This document shows positions 46,535 to 55,712 of a stretch of DNA of 64,000 nt, in pieces. Position numbers and translations under genes: made by a program. Within the stretch, counting starts at the first letter, position 1, and every line of letters begins with the position of its first letter. The notes beneath the pieces were generated by a model. It saw only the letters and a program-made list of their open reading frames with translations, was not told the DNA's origin and did not search any database. The stretch is from Bubalus kerabau (Eukaryota; Chordata; Mammalia; Artiodactyla; Bovidae). The stretch covers positions 14,801,001 through 14,865,000 of the forward strand of contig NC_073641.1 in NCBI RefSeq assembly GCF_029407905.1, written 5' to 3'.

Positions 46535-46835
46535 GCCAGAGAGTCCTTCCACCACCTCCTCAGCCAGCAAACTACTACCAACCCTTAAAGACTCAGAACT
46601 ATCTACTCTGCGATGGTTATTCCCTCAATCCTTTACATTCCCACCTTTACATCAGCACGTTCTCCATAGCATTATGACTGTCTCTTTGTATATCTGATAT
46701 TTCTTATTTCTTGGTGAGCTATAAACTGCTCACCAAGACTCCACTCTCTTCATCTTTGCATCCCTAAGAGCCATAAAACCCATGTACGAATAATCACAGT
46801 TTGCTGAATGACAGATTGAATGATTCAATGAATAC
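46535..46835 (+). mobile_element. L2-type LINE 3' end
   Basis: 'agtccttccaccacctcctc', 'ccatagcattatgactgtc' and the tail 'ttgctgaatgacagattg' follow the L2 order. A perfect 11-bp inverted repeat lies inside it. Confidence 0.6.
46709..46738. repeat. perfect 11-bp inverted repeat, 8-nt loop
   Basis: 'tcttggtgagc' at 46709-46719 and 'gctcaccaaga' at 46728-46738 enclose 'tataaact'. It lies where the L2 family has its 'ctgtaagctcc' block. Confidence 0.93.
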
Positions 46836-47436
46836 ATGATGGCGTTTACACTGCCAATATCATGGGAAAATGCATCCAAATTTAAGTTGTGACTTACAGG
46901 ACGTATGTAGGGCTAAGCTGACTTTAGATGAAAGTTTTAAAGGAAAAGAGACTTGTTTTATTCACTTTTTGGCCTAGGTATCTTTTAAACCTGGATATCA
47001 AAGGCCACCTTACATTTGAAAAGTGCTTGAGTGTTTGTTTGCCCAGAGGCTGTCTGACGAAGCGACAGCACCCAGATGAGGTGGAGACTGTGTGGAGATG
47101 TCCTGTATCAGAGATAACGCCGGAAATATGATGACTCAAGTTCAGGTCCCAGCCCAGCTACTTCCAGGCAGTAACTGCTCTCCCACCAACCCTGCAGGCT
47201 GCTTTGAGGATAAAATTTCTTATTAGCTGCTGCTCTCCTGCCAAGCCAGAGCACACTGTCTGGCTCCTAAGGAGCAGGCACATGTCAGCGAATCACTGAC
47301 CCAGAGAAGACACAGCGTCGGGCCTCAAAGACTAGGTCTTTGCCTACCACACTGTGTAGGCTCACAATGCTTCCTTACAAAAATCCCACTTCCCTTTATC
47401 TTCGGGTTCCAACTGCGGGTTACTGGTTCTCTTCTT
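46836..47436. other. unique DNA, possible MIR remnant
   Basis: 'gttcaggtcccagcccagc' at about 47140 hints at a MIR head. The short frames on both strands at 46924-47139 overlap and show no domain. Confidence 0.35.
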
Positions 47437-47455
47437 AGTGTTTCCTTTTCTTAAA

Positions 47456-47776
47456 ATGTTATTTGTTTATTTACTTTTGGTTGTGCTGGGTCTTGGTTGC
47501 CGCGCGGGCTTTTCTCTAATTCTGGCGAGCAGGGCTTCCTCTCCAGTAGTGGTGTGCAGGCGTGCTCACTGTGATGGCTTCTCTTGTTGCAGCACATGGG
47601 CTCGCGGGTGGGCTTCAGCAGTTGGGGCACCCAGGCTCTAGAACCCAGGCTCAATAGTCGCGGCGCACGGGCTCAGCTGCTCTGCAGCACATGGGATCTT
47701 CCCAGACCAGGGAACGAACCTGTGTCTCCTATACTGGCAGGTGGACTCTTAACCACTGAGCCACCAGGGAAGCCCC
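47456..47776 (-). mobile_element. CHR-type tRNA SINE, reversed, long form
   Basis: It begins 'tgtttatttacttttgg', passes 'gctgggtcttggttgc' and 'ctcaatagtcgcggcgc', and ends 'ccactgagccaccaggg'. An imperfect duplication starting 'agtgttt' lies at 47437-47455 and 47779-47793. The frames at 47438-47844 belong to this SINE. Confidence 0.88.
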
Positions 47777-47793
47777 TCAGTGTTTTCTTGAAA

Positions 47794-50700
47794 GACTGTA
47801 TGCCATGTTGCCTTGACAATCCCACATGCCTGGGTTTAATTTGATATTGATTTAAAAGGAAAGAGGGCAGGGGAGGGGAGGAACCCATAACTATTCTACA
47901 ATGAACAGTTAAGCTTTCATACAACTCGGTTGGAAACAGTCTGGTTTCTGTGACACTTTGTCTTCTCTACAATGGAAATGCATTCCTTTTCAGGCTAGAC
48001 AGGCCAACCTCAATGTTCAGCTGGAGAATCAAGGGCACGTTCACAATTGTGCCTAAAAACCAACTTAATCTATGTGTTTTCATGATGCAAAGTGAAAACA
48101 TGGAATAATGTAGCCTGTGTTCATCTATTTCCAGGTTCTCTTTATATACCATACACATTCCAATCAGTGCTTCTCTTCAGAGGGGAACTGCTGTTCTGAA
48201 GCAGCAAGTAGCAGCTTACACTGGAAAAGGCAAACTGATAGTCCAAAGCTTACTAGTATCCAGAAAATAAATGTTTACCTGTGGACACTAAATTTGCATA
48301 CAGTCCTTCTTTGGTCGGTTCAACACACACATATTCCTCCACATAGGAGCACTAGAGAGGAATTTTCGAAAGCGTGCTTCATTTTTTACCTCCCTCCTTT
48401 ATTTTCAGCTCTGCCATCTCCTGCATAGGCAGGTTTCATTTAACTGTTTTCATGGTTTACCACATTTTACCAGGGCTAAATATCCCCACATACCCATCAG
48501 TAACCAAAGCATATTTTCCAGTCATCTTCATGATTAATAAGGAAAATGACAGGAGAGAGAACACATAGAAATAAGCACAACTCAAACTGAATGGAAATTA
48601 AACTTCCCTTGCTGATAGGATTCACACACACATCTTTCAATCAGGATGATACATTTACAAAAGCACAATTCGATTAACTGGAAATGTATAGGGGGAATTA
48701 TATTACAGATACCGATTTCACTTTGTTATAAGATGCTGAAGAAAACTATTGCCACTGAATTGGGGGGAGATGCGGGGATGGAATATCAGCACATTAACAG
48801 AGAATATGCAATTTCTTCTTCATGCAATGTTAGGGTAGTGTCCTTTTATGAGGATACAATTGGAGTTTTAAAGGGTCTCTGGGTGTTGTCCAACTGTCAT
48901 CAGATTGCAGATTGCTTAACTATTAGAAACTCTGAAGATGTTCTCCTTGGTGATAAGGCAGTGTCCTCTGTTAAAACAATGATAATTTTTATCTGCACTT
49001 GTCACCCAGTAAACTAGATAGGCTATTGATTCAGTCTAGACATCCAAAAACCTGAACAACAATGAACAGTGAATAAATTCAGTCATTAAGAGAAGGAAAA
49101 GACAGATCAGTTTTATGTAGTTGATCAGCAATCAGTCCAGAAAGCAGAAATTATTTTAAAAACCTCTGGAATGAGTATTTTTCAGGTAAGTTTCTTACCT
49201 CTACTGAATCTTCCCAGAAGTATGGTGAACAACATCTACTCTACAACTGTAAAAGTAAATGGATATAAGAGAGAAAGATATTGGATACTACTGGGCAAAG
49301 TAAGATATATGGGCTCTCTAAACTCAATTTTGCTTGAGAAAAATGAAACCGATATAACCAATATTTGAACTTACCTGCATTATATACCCAAGAATTATGT
49401 CTCACAGGTATAAAATGGCATTTTGCCTTTCCAAGGCACTAGAGAAGGAAAACATTTCATTTAACAATTTATAAAACATATGTGAACCTAACACTTCATA
49501 GTACTTTAAAACGGAGAGGCATTTTTTTTTTTTCCCATAAAGTCAAATCACAGAAGCAAAAAGATGCGCTTGCAATGCAAAAAGCATTCTTTTAGCCAAT
49601 AAAGCAAGCTATCTTAGATTCATCTCTCCATTACATGGAAAACCCAGTGAACCTAATCAAGTGAGGTTATCAGAGTTTCTTTAATCGAATTGAGAGTCCC
49701 ACCCACACTGTCTTCTCATCAATATTCCTCACAGCTTCCTCTTCCCCAATTACAAAAGACCAGATAACCCTGTGACTGATGGGAGATACGCACAAGCTTA
49801 TTTTCCACTGTTAAACAGAGTTAACATACCCAGGGAAGCCATTTCAATTACTGAATAAATGGAAAAGGGTTAAATGTGGAATTTAATGGAATAGGATTTA
49901 ACAACGTTCCCAACCTCATCAGCAAGCAAACAGGCAATTTCTGAGGAAAATATGCTAGAGAAGATAAATCTCATGAAAGACAATGGAGAGACAGCCTTCA
50001 CATTTCAAGGTTATTTCAAAACAACAACAACCTGAGCAGTATTTGATGTACAGGGGCCCATTAAGACAGAACAGAAAGTTCCCAGCCCTCACAGAGTCCC
50101 CGCTGTGGATTCCCAGCTCCCCCAAACCGGCCTTTCCCACCTCCTCTGCCCTGTCGTCGAGTCCCTTTCTTCATCACCAGGCTCTTGGCTCACCGCCTTC
50201 ACGCTGCCATCCCCAACTTTCGTATGCCACTCTTCAACTTTTAAAGCTATCAAGTTACTAAGGAGTTTAATTTTCAAAAATATTTTCCAAATTCAAAAGA
50301 AGGACTAAGGGTTTGTGGATTAAAAAAAAAAAAAACCACACACACACAGTAAAAGTTCTGAATCATGCCACTCATTTGCACTCAGGACAGGTACTATATG
50401 CTTCAGCTGGGTTGGCCTGTATATTAATGAGCCCATTTCCACCGTGCAAATGATAACACAAAGGCACTTCACACTGCATTTCGACACATGAGTAAGTGCA
50501 GCATCACAGCAAAGTGATGCATCTCGTTTCCCAAGATGGGGTGTAGACTCCTTGAGAGCAAAACTTCTCAGGGTGGTTTCTTTACATTTTCTCAGAGCTC
50601 CTAGGTTTGAGCATTTGCTGCAGAGCAGGCTGGACCCACCTAGGCTGGTTTCCTGAAGAAGAAACTTGGGACAAAGGCTACCCAACATGGCTGAGATTAT

Positions 50701-50807
50701 TAGTCTTCAGCCAATTCGCCCTTAAAATGGACATTTCTTAACATCCGGATAACTGTTCTTTCCATTTAAGTCTTCCATATAAAATGGGCTCTTTGTCTTC
50801 TTTTATG
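47794..50807. other. 3-kb stretch without recognised repeats
   Basis: Apart from a T-run near 49524-49534 and an A/CA run at 50323-50348, I name no repeat. The 123-codon frame at 48646-49017 is the longest unique one. It shows no domain, and I cannot support it as an exon. Confidence 0.4.
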
Positions 50808-50955
50808 GCTGACTGGGAGCCAAATACCTGGGTTTTCGCTCCAGCTCTGCCACCATCCAGTTATGTAACTGGAGTAAATCACTTCTACTTCTCTCCCTCA
50901 GCTTCAAAATGCTGAAGCCTAACTCCTCCATAAAAGTTTCATGATTCTACATTTA
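50808..50955 (+). mobile_element. MIR SINE
   Basis: Sense head 'aatacctgggttttcgctcc' with 'agctctgccaccatcc' and a degraded core. Confidence 0.65.
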
Positions 50956-51104
50956 AAATGTTTTTTTAAACCATTTTAAAGCACAGCAATATTCTAACAA
51001 AAGCATTAATATCCTAATACTCAAGTGAGTTTCAAAGCATTTAGCACCAAAGTTCTAGACTCCAGTCACAACACAACACGTCTGAGCTGATTCAATGGCC
51101 TAAA

Positions 51105-51222
51105 AGCAGCATCTGCCTCACAGTGTTGCTGTTTGTAGTAAAGGTTCAATCAAGTAACGAACGTAAGTTTGCTTAATGCCTGGTGTTCAGTAAAGCACTC
51201 AACAAATAAGTCAGCTATCAAT
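51105..51222 (+). mobile_element. MIR 3' part
   Basis: 'tgcctcacagtgttgctg', then 'gcctggtgttcagtaaagc' and 'actcaacaaataagtc', is the second half of MIR. Confidence 0.65.
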
Positions 51223-51330
51223 ATTAAAACAAATACAACTGGAACTAGTTCTATAGGTTTCATCAAAACTCATAATCTCAATGTAAGTAAGTTGGCAGAA
51301 CTAAGTCTGTTTAGACACTCCTTTAAAAAA

Positions 51331-51342
51331 GGGGGGGGGGGG
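51331..51342. repeat. G12 homopolymer
   Basis: A run of twelve G follows a run of six A. Run length may vary between assemblies. Confidence 0.8.
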
Positions 51343-51669
51343 CGTCATAATGTATTCACTTGGCCACTACACATCATACAATTAAGAGAAAGCACATCCC
51401 AGCAATGCAGAATTTCTGTATTTTGTGTGATCCTCTCATCTCTCACAAGAATCTTGTTTCATGCTAAAAAATCATCTGAACATAATTCTGAAGAAACCCA
51501 TTTTATTCTATCAAACAGGTATATATATATACCTTTTTAATACATCCAGAAAAGATAAAAACTCTAATTAGAAAAGATACATGCACTCCAAGTTCATAGC
51601 ACTAGTTACATGAGCAAAGACATGGAAGCAACCTAAGTATTCATCGAGAGGTGAATGTATAAAGATGTG

Positions 51670-51671
51670 AG

Positions 51672-51706
<35 letters not shown>

Positions 51707-51724
51707 CACACACATACACACACT
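51670..51724. repeat. (CA)n(TA)n(CA)n microsatellite in L1
   Basis: Compound dinucleotide tract that replaces the short TA-rich word of the L1 3' region. Confidence 0.9.
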
Positions 51725-51973
51725 GGAATACTATGCAGCAATAAAAAAGAAAGAAAGAAAGCCATTTGGAGCAACATGGATGAACCTAGCGATTATCATG
51801 CTGAATGAAGGAAGTCAGACAAAGACAAATATCATATGATATCACTTACATGCGGAATCTAAAAAGTACAAATGAATTTACTTACAAAACAGAAACAAGA
51901 CTCAGACACAGAAAGCAACTAAAGGGAAAGGGGAAGTGAATGATAAATGAGGAGCTGGGATTATCAGATATGC

Positions 51974-52008
51974 ACTGCTGCTGCTGCTGCTGCTAAGTCG
52001 CTTCAGTC
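51974..52008 (-). mobile_element. minimal Bov-A2 3' end with CTG repeat
   Basis: Six or so CTG units and 'ctaagtcgcttcagtc', the complement of the last bases of Bov-A2, sit inside the L1 between 'ttatcagatatgca' and 'tatttataaaatag'. No other Bov-A2 sequence is present. Confidence 0.85.
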
Positions 52009-52196
52009 TATTTATAAAATAGAAAAACAACAAGGACCTACTGTATAGCACAGGGAATTACATTAAATACCTTATAATAACCTAAAATGGAAAAGAATCT
52101 GAAGAAGAATATATGTGTAACTGAATCACTTTGCTACACACTTGAAACTAATGTAAAACACAGAAAATCAACTATACTTCAACAAAAGGGGAAAAA

Positions 52197-52956
52197 AAGG
52201 TATATTGACATAGTGATTATTCTCTCCTCTAAACCTCCTTTCCACCTTTGCTACATAATTTGTACTAAAAAGGGCTTCTGTATTTTAAATGTATAAAAAC
52301 ATTTAACTAAAAAGTTAAATGTTTTTTTCTATCTACCCTTTTCATCTGAACATTTCCCTCCCTGCTCCATCTCTTCTCTGAATCAGTCACTGCAAGGCCC
52401 CAACATGTGCAGCACTGTCTCTGTTCTCAAGTTCCCTTCCAGCATCTTCTCTGACTGCCAATCACTGTCTCTGGGTCCCCAGTTCTTTCAAGAAGCTCCT
52501 AGAGAGACTTACCTACTTCACAGCAGGTAAGACTTAGCTATTCCACAGCAACTCCTTCAGAACCTAACCACCTCTGTTTGCCAACTGGTCACACTTAAGA
52601 CAAGCTAAGCAAGGCTGATTTCAAGAAGGAAACACTGAAAATCTATCATGGACCCAGCACAGCTCTGCCCCTGGGAACCACCATAGACTCCTATGTGAAC
52701 TGCTCCCAGAATATGTGCAAAACAACAGAGCCACATGGCTGGCCTCTTCTGAAACCAGGATCCATGTTAACAAGGCAAAGTTCAAAATCACACTAATTCA
52801 AATGTTCAAGGTGGGTACTTAGAGAAGCAGACAAAGGAGTATTTGCCTCAAGTAGAACAGATAATTTGTCTTCCTTAAGTAAAAATTAAGACAAGTTAAA
52901 AGTAACGTTAGTCTATGCCCAAATCCATGCATGTTTCTAAGACTCTTAAGACCTAG
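52197..52956. other. unique DNA with a perfect hairpin
   Basis: The inverted repeat at 52295-52326 is the one structure of note. No exon is visible. Confidence 0.4.
52295..52326. repeat. perfect 14-bp inverted repeat, 4-nt loop
   Basis: 'aaaaacatttaact' at 52295-52308 and 'agttaaatgttttt' at 52313-52326 enclose 'aaaa'. Confidence 0.93.
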
Positions 52957-53040
52957 TAGGTTGACCAAAAAGTTCCTTTGGTTTTCCCATTAGCTGTTAA
53001 CGGAAAAACCCAAATGAACTTTTTAGCCAACTCAACACTA
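52957..53040. mobile_element. mariner-derived MITE
   Basis: About 84 bases consist almost wholly of two inverted arms: 'ggttgaccaaaaagttcc' with 'ggttttcccat' on the left, and 'ggaaaaacccaaatgaac' with 'tttttagccaactcaac' on the right. Flanking TA dinucleotides fit mariner target choice. There is no transposase coding capacity. Confidence 0.85.
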
Positions 53041-53624
53041 CGACCAAAGAACTGTTTAAAAAAAGAAAAAGTAGGAAAACTATATTATCTCTCGGCTTGC
53101 ATTTGAGATTGAATTCTGTTTCTTAGGCAACATGGGTATTTAGGGACATAAACGGCTCCTGGTAGATAGTTATCATATTGCTCTCTATACCTCATTAGGA
53201 AATAAAGCCTAAATGTAACTGTAACCTCTTTGTTGATAAATTAGCTATATTATTTTAGTGGAGAGCAATGATCTTTAAACAGGTTGGAGCAGCATGAATA
53301 ATCCAAGCTGAAGGATTAGCGTTTTCAAGCTTGGAAAGTATTTAAATGTGTTTGCTATATGGTATGGTATTTTTGTCTACAGTTAAGGAAATAAACACAA
53401 AGAAAACCAGAGCAATAGAACAGCTAAGAAAGTCACACTATCATGACCATTTCATCATTCTTCCCTACACATGTGTATGGAATATTGACTACATTTCTAG
53501 CACATTGAGGGTAATACAGAACAACAAGTACCTCCTTCATCAAGTCTCTGTCCGAGCATTTGCTTTGGCCTCAGCGTTTTGGTCTTCTGGGATGGAGACG
53601 ATTCCAATCTGAAGAACCAGTTAC
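53041..53624. other. unique DNA
   Basis: The 88-codon frame at 53346-53612 has no recognisable domain. Confidence 0.4.
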
Positions 53625-53720
53625 ATTACATACTGGCATCTGAGCCTTGGAAACAAATAATTTAACCTCTCCAACCTCTCACTTCCTAATCTGAAAAATA
53701 GGAATTTTATAGGGCACCAA
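53625..53720 (+). mobile_element. MIR fragment
   Basis: 'atttaacctctccaacctc' followed by 'cctaatctgaaaaatagg' is a sense MIR core. Confidence 0.65.
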
Positions 53721-53730
53721 ATACAACAGT

Positions 53731-54195
53731 GTAACTATGGTGGGCAGCCACTAGAAAAGACCCAACAATTGCCGCTTCCTCAAAACCATGCCCTGGTGTC
53801 ATCCCTCCCTTAAAATGTGGACTGGACCTAGTGACTTGCTTCTTGACCACGTGATGGAAAGACTGTCACTTTGGTTTTGGTCAGCCTATGGAGAAATCCC
53901 ATGTAGCAAGGCACTGTGGGAGTTCTCTGGCCAATCGTCATGCAAAACTGAGACCTTCAGTCCAGCAGCCATCAGGAAATGAATCAAGTGGCCTGTCTCC
54001 AAGATGAGGACTCAGACGGGACTTCAGACCTGGCTGACACATTGACTGTAGTCTTATGATACTTTAACTGTACTCTTATGATAAACCTTGAGGCCAAGGC
54101 AGGCACAAGCCATATCTAGACTCCTGATCACCAGAAGCTGGGAGATAATAAATAGCTGCTAATTTTGGAGGAATTTGTCCACAGCAATAGATAAT
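53731..54195 (+). mobile_element. MLT1-type MaLR LTR, solitary
   Basis: The order is 'ggactggacctagtgacttg', 'agcctatggagaaatccc', 'cctggctgacacattgac', 'gctgggagataataaatag' and 'ggaatttgtccacagcaat', matching an MLT1 LTR. I see no partner LTR or internal region. The 22-bp offset repeat 'actgta(g/c)tcttatgata' at 54045 and 54067 lies inside. Confidence 0.8.
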
Positions 54196-54347
54196 AATAT
54201 AAATACAATTTATAAAATAAAGTACAGTATATAAAGTTAAAAAAAATTATACCTGGGACAATGGCAAACACAATTTTAAAGTCCTCTTAAAATCATCCTA
54301 GTCTTGAATAAAAGTAATCTATTTTCTATTCATTACTATAATATATA

Positions 54348-55712
54348 AGATGATGCTGTGAAAGTGCTACACTCAATATGCCAGCAAGTTTAGAAAACTC
54401 AGCAGTGGCCACAGGACTGGAAAAGGTCAGTTTTCACTCCAATCCCAAAGAAGGGCAATGCCAAAGAATGTCCAAACTACCACACAATTGCACTCATTTC
54501 ACATGCCAGCAAGGTCACGCTCAAAATCATTCAAGCTAGTCTTTAGCAGTACGTGAACTGAGAACTTCCAGATGCACAAGCTGGATACATAAAAGGCAGA
54601 GAAATGAGAGATCAAATTGCCAACATCCACTGGATTACAGAAAAAGCAAGAGAATTTCAGAAAAACATCTACTTCTGCTTCCTTGACTATACTAAAGCCT
54701 TTGACTGTGTGGATCACAACAAACTGTAGAAAATTCTTAAAGAGATGGGAATACCAGACCACCTTACCTGCCTCCTGAGAAACCTGTATGCAGTTCAAGA
54801 AGCAACAGTTAGAACCGGTCATGGAAGAACAGACTGGTTCCAAATTGGGAAAAAGAGTATGTCAACCTATATATTGTCACTCTGCTTATGTAACTTATAT
54901 GAAGAGTACATCATGCAAAATGCTGGGCTGGATGAAGCTCAGGCTAGAATCAAGATTGCTGGGAGAAATATCAATAACCTCAGATATGCAGGAGACACCA
55001 CTCTAATGGCAGAAAGTGAAGAACTAAAGAGCCTCTTGATGAAAGTGAAAGAGGAGAGTGAAAAAGCTGGCTTAAAACTCAGCATACCGAAAGCTAAGAT
55101 CATGGCATGTGGTCCCATCACTTCATGGCAAATAGATGGGGAAAAAAATGGAAACAGTGACAGACTTTATTTTGTTGGGTTCCAAAATCACTGTGGAGGG
55201 TGACTGCACCCATAAGATTAAAAGACGCTTGGTCTTTAGAAGAAAAGCTATGACAAACCTAGACAGCGTATTCAAAAGAAGCGACATTACACCGCCAACA
55301 AAGATCCATCTAGTCAAATCCATGGTTTTTCCAGTAGTCATGTATGGATGTGGGAGTTGGACCATAAAGAAGGCTGAACGCCAAAGAGTTGATGCTTTTC
55401 AACTGTGGTGCTCGTCCCTCGGACAGCAAAGATCTCAAACCAGTCAATCCTAAAGGAAATCAACCCTGAATATTCATTGGAAGGACTGATGCTGAAGCTG
55501 AAGCTCCAATACTTTGGCCACCTGATACAAAGAGATGACTCATTGGAAAAGACCCTGATGCAGGAGGAGAAGGGGATGACAGAGGATGAGATGGTTGGAT
55601 GATATCACCAACTTAATGGGCATGAGTTTGAGCAAACTCCAGGAGATGGTGAAGGACAGGGAAGCCTGGCATGTTTCAAAGAGTCAGATAGGACTGAGCA
55701 ACTGAACAACAT
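54348..55712 (+). mobile_element. BovB (RTE) LINE, longest copy, RT partly present
   Basis: This 1.37-kb piece covers much of the reverse transcriptase and the C-terminal region, from 'agatgatgctgtgaaagtgc' to 'ggactgagcaactgaac'. Frames 54745-55203 and 55136-55453 each hold part of it, so at least one frameshift separates them (near 55140, where a short duplication of 'gaaacagtg'-like text occurs). The catalytic motif reads YAGD (54985-54996), in place of YADD in the 13493 copy. A TGA stands at 55577-55579. An in-frame stop also lies at about 54727 ('aaactgtag'). Deletions occur near 55405 and 55560. The endonuclease region is absent, and the copy is dead. Confidence 0.95.

Larger units (their letters stand above)
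51573..52196 (+). mobile_element. ruminant-type L1 3' UTR
   Basis: The late ORF2 / 3' UTR of a ruminant L1 is readable: 'agacatggaagcaacctaag', 'aatactatgcagcaataaa', 'atatcatatgatatcac' and 'ggacctactgtatagcac', ending in 'caactatacttcaac' and an A-rich tail. It contains an expanded CA/TA tract and a 35-bp foreign insert. Confidence 0.85.

Noticed and set aside
48646..49017. 123-codon frame in unique DNA
   Set aside because: No recognisable domain, no splice or promoter support and a composition like its surroundings. Kept only as a point to test in the findings.
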